Source of the DNA: JAXGTO01 sp040774885
GTDB taxonomy: Bacteria; Actinomycetota; Coriobacteriia; Coriobacteriales; Eggerthellaceae
Length of the DNA stretch: 15,621 nucleotides
Assembly: GCA_040774885.1 (NCBI GenBank)
Contig: JAXGTO010000039.1
Span: 1-15,621, forward strand
Direction of reading: 5' to 3'
Below, piece after piece: positions 13,196 through 15,621 of this stretch; the first letter of the stretch is position 1, and each line of letters starts with the position of its first letter. Position numbers and translations under genes: made by a program. The notes under the pieces are model-generated. The model made no database searches. It was not told where the DNA came from and worked only from the letters and a program-made list of their open reading frames with translations.

Positions 13196-15621
13196 GTGAG
13201 AACGGGAAACAGCAAAGCGGGTCGCAAGCGGAATCAGACCTTCCGTTCATGCCGCCATGCTGCAATAGCCTGCCTGTTTGCAATCGTGATGGCGGTGTCG
13301 GGCGTTCCCGTTACCGGGCTTTCCTTTGCTTCGACTCGCACCGATGTTGACGCTTTGACCCAAAACGAGGCAACTTCGACTGCCGGTGCCGCTGCCGCGG
13401 ATGGCAATGCCGCTGGTTCAGCCGCCCCAGACGTCCAGCCGGAAAGCGGTTCCGCCGCTGCAGACGCCGCAGCTTCCGACAGCTCAGGTGGCACCGCTGC
13501 GGGGTCTTCGCAAAAGGACACGGCCGGAAGCTCCCAGGCCTCCGGCACCGGGGATTCCTCAACAACGGGCGACACGCAGGGTGCTACCGCATCGACAGCT
13601 GACGAGGATTCCTCATCCGTTGAACCGTCCGCCGCCATCGAGGCTGATACAGCCAACGCGCAAGATGAAGCCGTCGCTATTCAGAGCGACGAACAAGAAG
13701 TCACGCCTCAGGCAGACCCACTTGCATATTATGTCGACGGCACCGTAACAAATACCGGAACAGGAACGGCCGCCAGCCCCTTCAAGACGGTAGAGGAAGC
13801 GATCGACGCGCTCAAAAAGGCGGACGGTACCATCTACATCGCCGGCTTGGTGACGTTAACGGGTTCGGCGCAGTGGGGGACTGCTGCAATTGGGCAGAAT
13901 ATCACCATCGCGCGCGCCAGCACCAGCACCGGCGGCCTCGCCGACTATCGCGGCCAGATGGTGAGCGTGACCGGCGCAAGCACCACGCTTGAACTCACGA
14001 ACCTGACCTGGGACGGTGCCAACACGACCAACGATGTGTCGTCTTTTAGCGGCATCGGAGTGACGGCCAAAGGGGTCACGCTGACCGCCACCAACTGCAA
14101 CTTCAAGAACCTACGCACTACGGCGACTTCCGGCAACGGCCGCTTCGGCGGCGCTATCGCCATGTACGGCTCGGCTTCTGGTTCGACCCTCTCGCTTAAC
14201 GGATGCACGTTCGATAGCTGCAGCGCGCCGTTCGGCGGTGCGGTGTTCAGCTATAGCACCGTTTCGGCCACTGGTTGCAGCTTCACGAACTGCCAGGCCA
14301 CAAGTTCGGTATCCAACGGTGGTGGCGGTGCCATTTGGGCGGGAACGCCAAAAGTAGACACGGACGGGGTAATAAAGGTGACCTCCACCACGTTCGATAA
14401 CTGCTCTGCACCGAATGGCAACTCCGACAACGGAGGCAATGGCGGTGCGATTTTTCTGGAAGGCTCCGATGCTCGTTCCCTGGATATAACGAAGTCGACG
14501 TTCTCATCCTGCTCGACTGCGAAAACGGGCGGCGCCATCAGCGTCGGCCCGAACACTGCGACGACCATCACCGACACCGCGTTCTCATCCTGCTCGTCTG
14601 CAAACGGCGGCGCAATTTACAGTGGGGGCGCATCGCTGTCCGTCACGAAAAACAGCTCGTTCGATTCATGCTCTGCCACGGCCAATGGCGGTGCCATATA
14701 TACTTCGTCCGCTCTTACCTTGGGCGCAGAAAACAACGTCGATACGCCCGATGTCAGCATCACCAAATGCAGCGCAACATCCTGGGGCGGCGGTTTGTAC
14801 CTGGCAAGCAGCACCATCAAGCTCACCGACCTTCTGGTGAAGGAGTGCGCCGCCACGTCGGGCGAAGGCAGAGGTGGCGGAATGTATTCCAATACCAGGA
14901 CCGAGTCCTCCGACAAGCTCCTTGCCACAAACGTGGCGTTCGACGGCAACACCGCGTCAAGCTATGGCGGCGGCGTTTACGCATTTGGCGGTGTGTGGAA
15001 GGAATGCACGTTCACGGACAATTCTTCCGACAATTATTGCGGCGGCGCATTCGAAACCAACGGCGCGCAGACTCTGTTCGATACCTGCAAATTTACGGGG
15101 AATACTGCCGTTACCGGGGGCGCAATCGACGTCAACAACACTTCGGGGACCGGCGTTACCCTCAGTGACTGCAGCCTTACCGAGAACAAGGCGCTGGCTG
15201 CCAATGGCGACGGCGGCGCCATTTCCATGCGTCAATATGCAAGCACGCCGGCCACAGTGCACATCACCAGTTCCAGCGAAGGTAAAACCTCCATCGACAA
15301 CAACCAATGCGGCGCCAACGGCACCGGCGGCGGCATTTCGAACACGACCGTCGGCGGCAAGCTGTACGTGAGCGGCAAAGTGGTCATCACCGATAACTAC
15401 ACGTCCGTCGGCAAGCAGGCTAACGTGGGGCTGCCCAACACTTCCAGCGCTCTTTCAAACTACGAGGTCTTCGTCGAGGGTACCGGGCTCACTGCGGGCA
15501 GCGAAATCGGTGTGAACACCAACAACGTCAAGGGTTCGCTGTGCGTCAAGAGCGGCGGCTATACTCTTGATGAAACCAACCAAATCGCCTATTTCAGCCA
15601 CGACAACCTGACGCGCGGTGA
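13196..15621 (+). CDS. Large exported beta-helix surface protein with GGA[I/V] repeats (3' incomplete)
   Basis: The frame is open for 808 codons to the window edge. The only start codons after the upstream in-frame stop (13187-13189) are GTG at 13190 and 13196; the signal peptide follows (basic VRTGNSKAGRKRNQTFR, hydrophobic AAIACLFAIVMAV, cleavage probably after LSFA). Residues about 45-170 are a low-complexity Ala/Ser/Gly/Asp linker. From about residue 172 (ADPLAYYVDG, SPFKTVEEAIDALKKADG) a pectate-lyase-like right-handed parallel beta-helix begins. Between about residues 318 and 712 there are fourteen coils starting GGA[I/V/F] or GGG[L/M/V/I], mostly 25-38 residues long. Their second marker is FxxC in the first half and FxxN in the second, reminiscent of chlamydial Pmp repeats. 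The role inferred is an adhesin or other cell-surface protein; an anchor is expected past the window edge. The ribosome site is weak (GGATGAG). Confidence 0.88.
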   Translation, partial: MRTGNSKAGRKRNQTFRSCRHAAIACLFAIVMAVSGVPVTGLSFASTRTDVDALTQNEATSTAGAAAADGNAAGSAAPDVQPESGSAAADAAASDSSGGTAAGSSQKDTAGSSQASGTGDSSTTGDTQGATASTADEDSSSVEPSAAIEADTANAQDEAVAIQSDEQEVTPQADPLAYYVDGTVTNTGTGTAASPFKTVEEAIDALKKADGTIYIAGLVTLTGSAQWGTAAIGQNITIARASTSTGGLADYRGQMVSVTGASTTLELTNLTWDGANTTNDVSSFSGIGVTAKGVTLTATNCNFKNLRTTATSGNGRFGGAIAMYGSASGSTLSLNGCTFDSCSAPFGGAVFSYSTVSATGCSFTNCQATSSVSNGGGGAIWAGTPKVDTDGVIKVTSTTFDNCSAPNGNSDNGGNGGAIFLEGSDARSLDITKSTFSSCSTAKTGGAISVGPNTATTITDTAFSSCSSANGGAIYSGGASLSVTKNSSFDSCSATANGGAIYTSSALTLGAENNVDTPDVSITKCSATSWGGGLYLASSTIKLTDLLVKECAATSGEGRGGGMYSNTRTESSDKLLATNVAFDGNTASSYGGGVYAFGGVWKECTFTDNSSDNYCGGAFETNGAQTLFDTCKFTGNTAVTGGAIDVNNTSGTGVTLSDCSLTENKALAANGDGGAISMRQYASTPATVHITSSSEGKTSIDNNQCGANGTGGGISNTTVGGKLYVSGKVVITDNYTSVGKQANVGLPNTSSALSNYEVFVEGTGLTAGSEIGVNTNNVKGSLCVKSGGYTLDETNQIAYFSHDNLTRG

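Noticed and set aside
12075..13283. Long - strand frame (402 codons) opposite the DUF3089 gene
   Set aside because: Shadow frame rich in Arg, Ile, Val and His; the + strand gene has Tat signal, lipobox and GHSQG.
13234..13656. - strand frame of 140 codons opposite the beta-helix linker
   Set aside because: Mirror of a low-complexity Ala/Ser linker; not an independent gene.

Overview
The window looks like a chromosomal stretch from a high-GC anaerobic actinobacterium of the Coriobacteriia (Eggerthella/Slackia/Gordonibacter-like). This is inferred from a locus type characteristic of that group: a small membrane-anchored multiheme cytochrome, a Tat-exported fumarate-reductase-like flavoprotein, and a LuxR-type regulator with about twelve membrane helices. 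Tat/lipobox signal peptides, flavodoxin and other anaerobe genes fit the same picture. No species can be named from the sequence alone.

Left region (1-1825): the right end of an integrated mobile element. It holds the start of a leftward AbiEi-type antitoxin gene (cut by the window edge) with a large dyad in its leader, a leftward tyrosine integrase, a cluster of AACCAACA repeats behind the integrase start, and a decayed 3' end of a methionine-type tRNA that still has its transcription terminator. The element body lies to the left of the window. To the right of the junction (about 1905-2076) is a frameshifted ParA-like scrap.

Middle region (2151-6731): a lipoprotein with DUF1254 and DUF1214 domains (+), a truncated yjdF-like relic with a good TATAAT box and ribosome site (+), a stand-alone 3-hydroxyacyl-CoA dehydrogenase (-), and the membrane-bound LuxR regulator (-).

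Respiratory locus (6864-9077, all -): an operon of a five-heme-motif cytochrome followed by the FAD flavoprotein with a 10-base gap, then a strong 14-bp inverted repeat, then the LuxR gene. The likely scheme is quinol to membrane cytochrome to exported flavoprotein to an extracytoplasmic organic acceptor (fumarate or a relative), with the LuxR protein as its probable regulator.

Right region (9282-15621): a maltose/galactoside-type O-acetyltransferase (+), a VOC/glyoxalase I-like protein (-), a 607-bp gene-free stretch carrying a 51-bp imperfect palindromic repeat, a flavodoxin (+), a Tat lipoprotein with a DUF3089 alpha/beta-hydrolase fold (+), and the first about 808 codons of a very large exported beta-helix surface protein with fourteen GGA[I/V]-type coils (+). 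The beta-helix gene starts with GTG and runs off the right edge.
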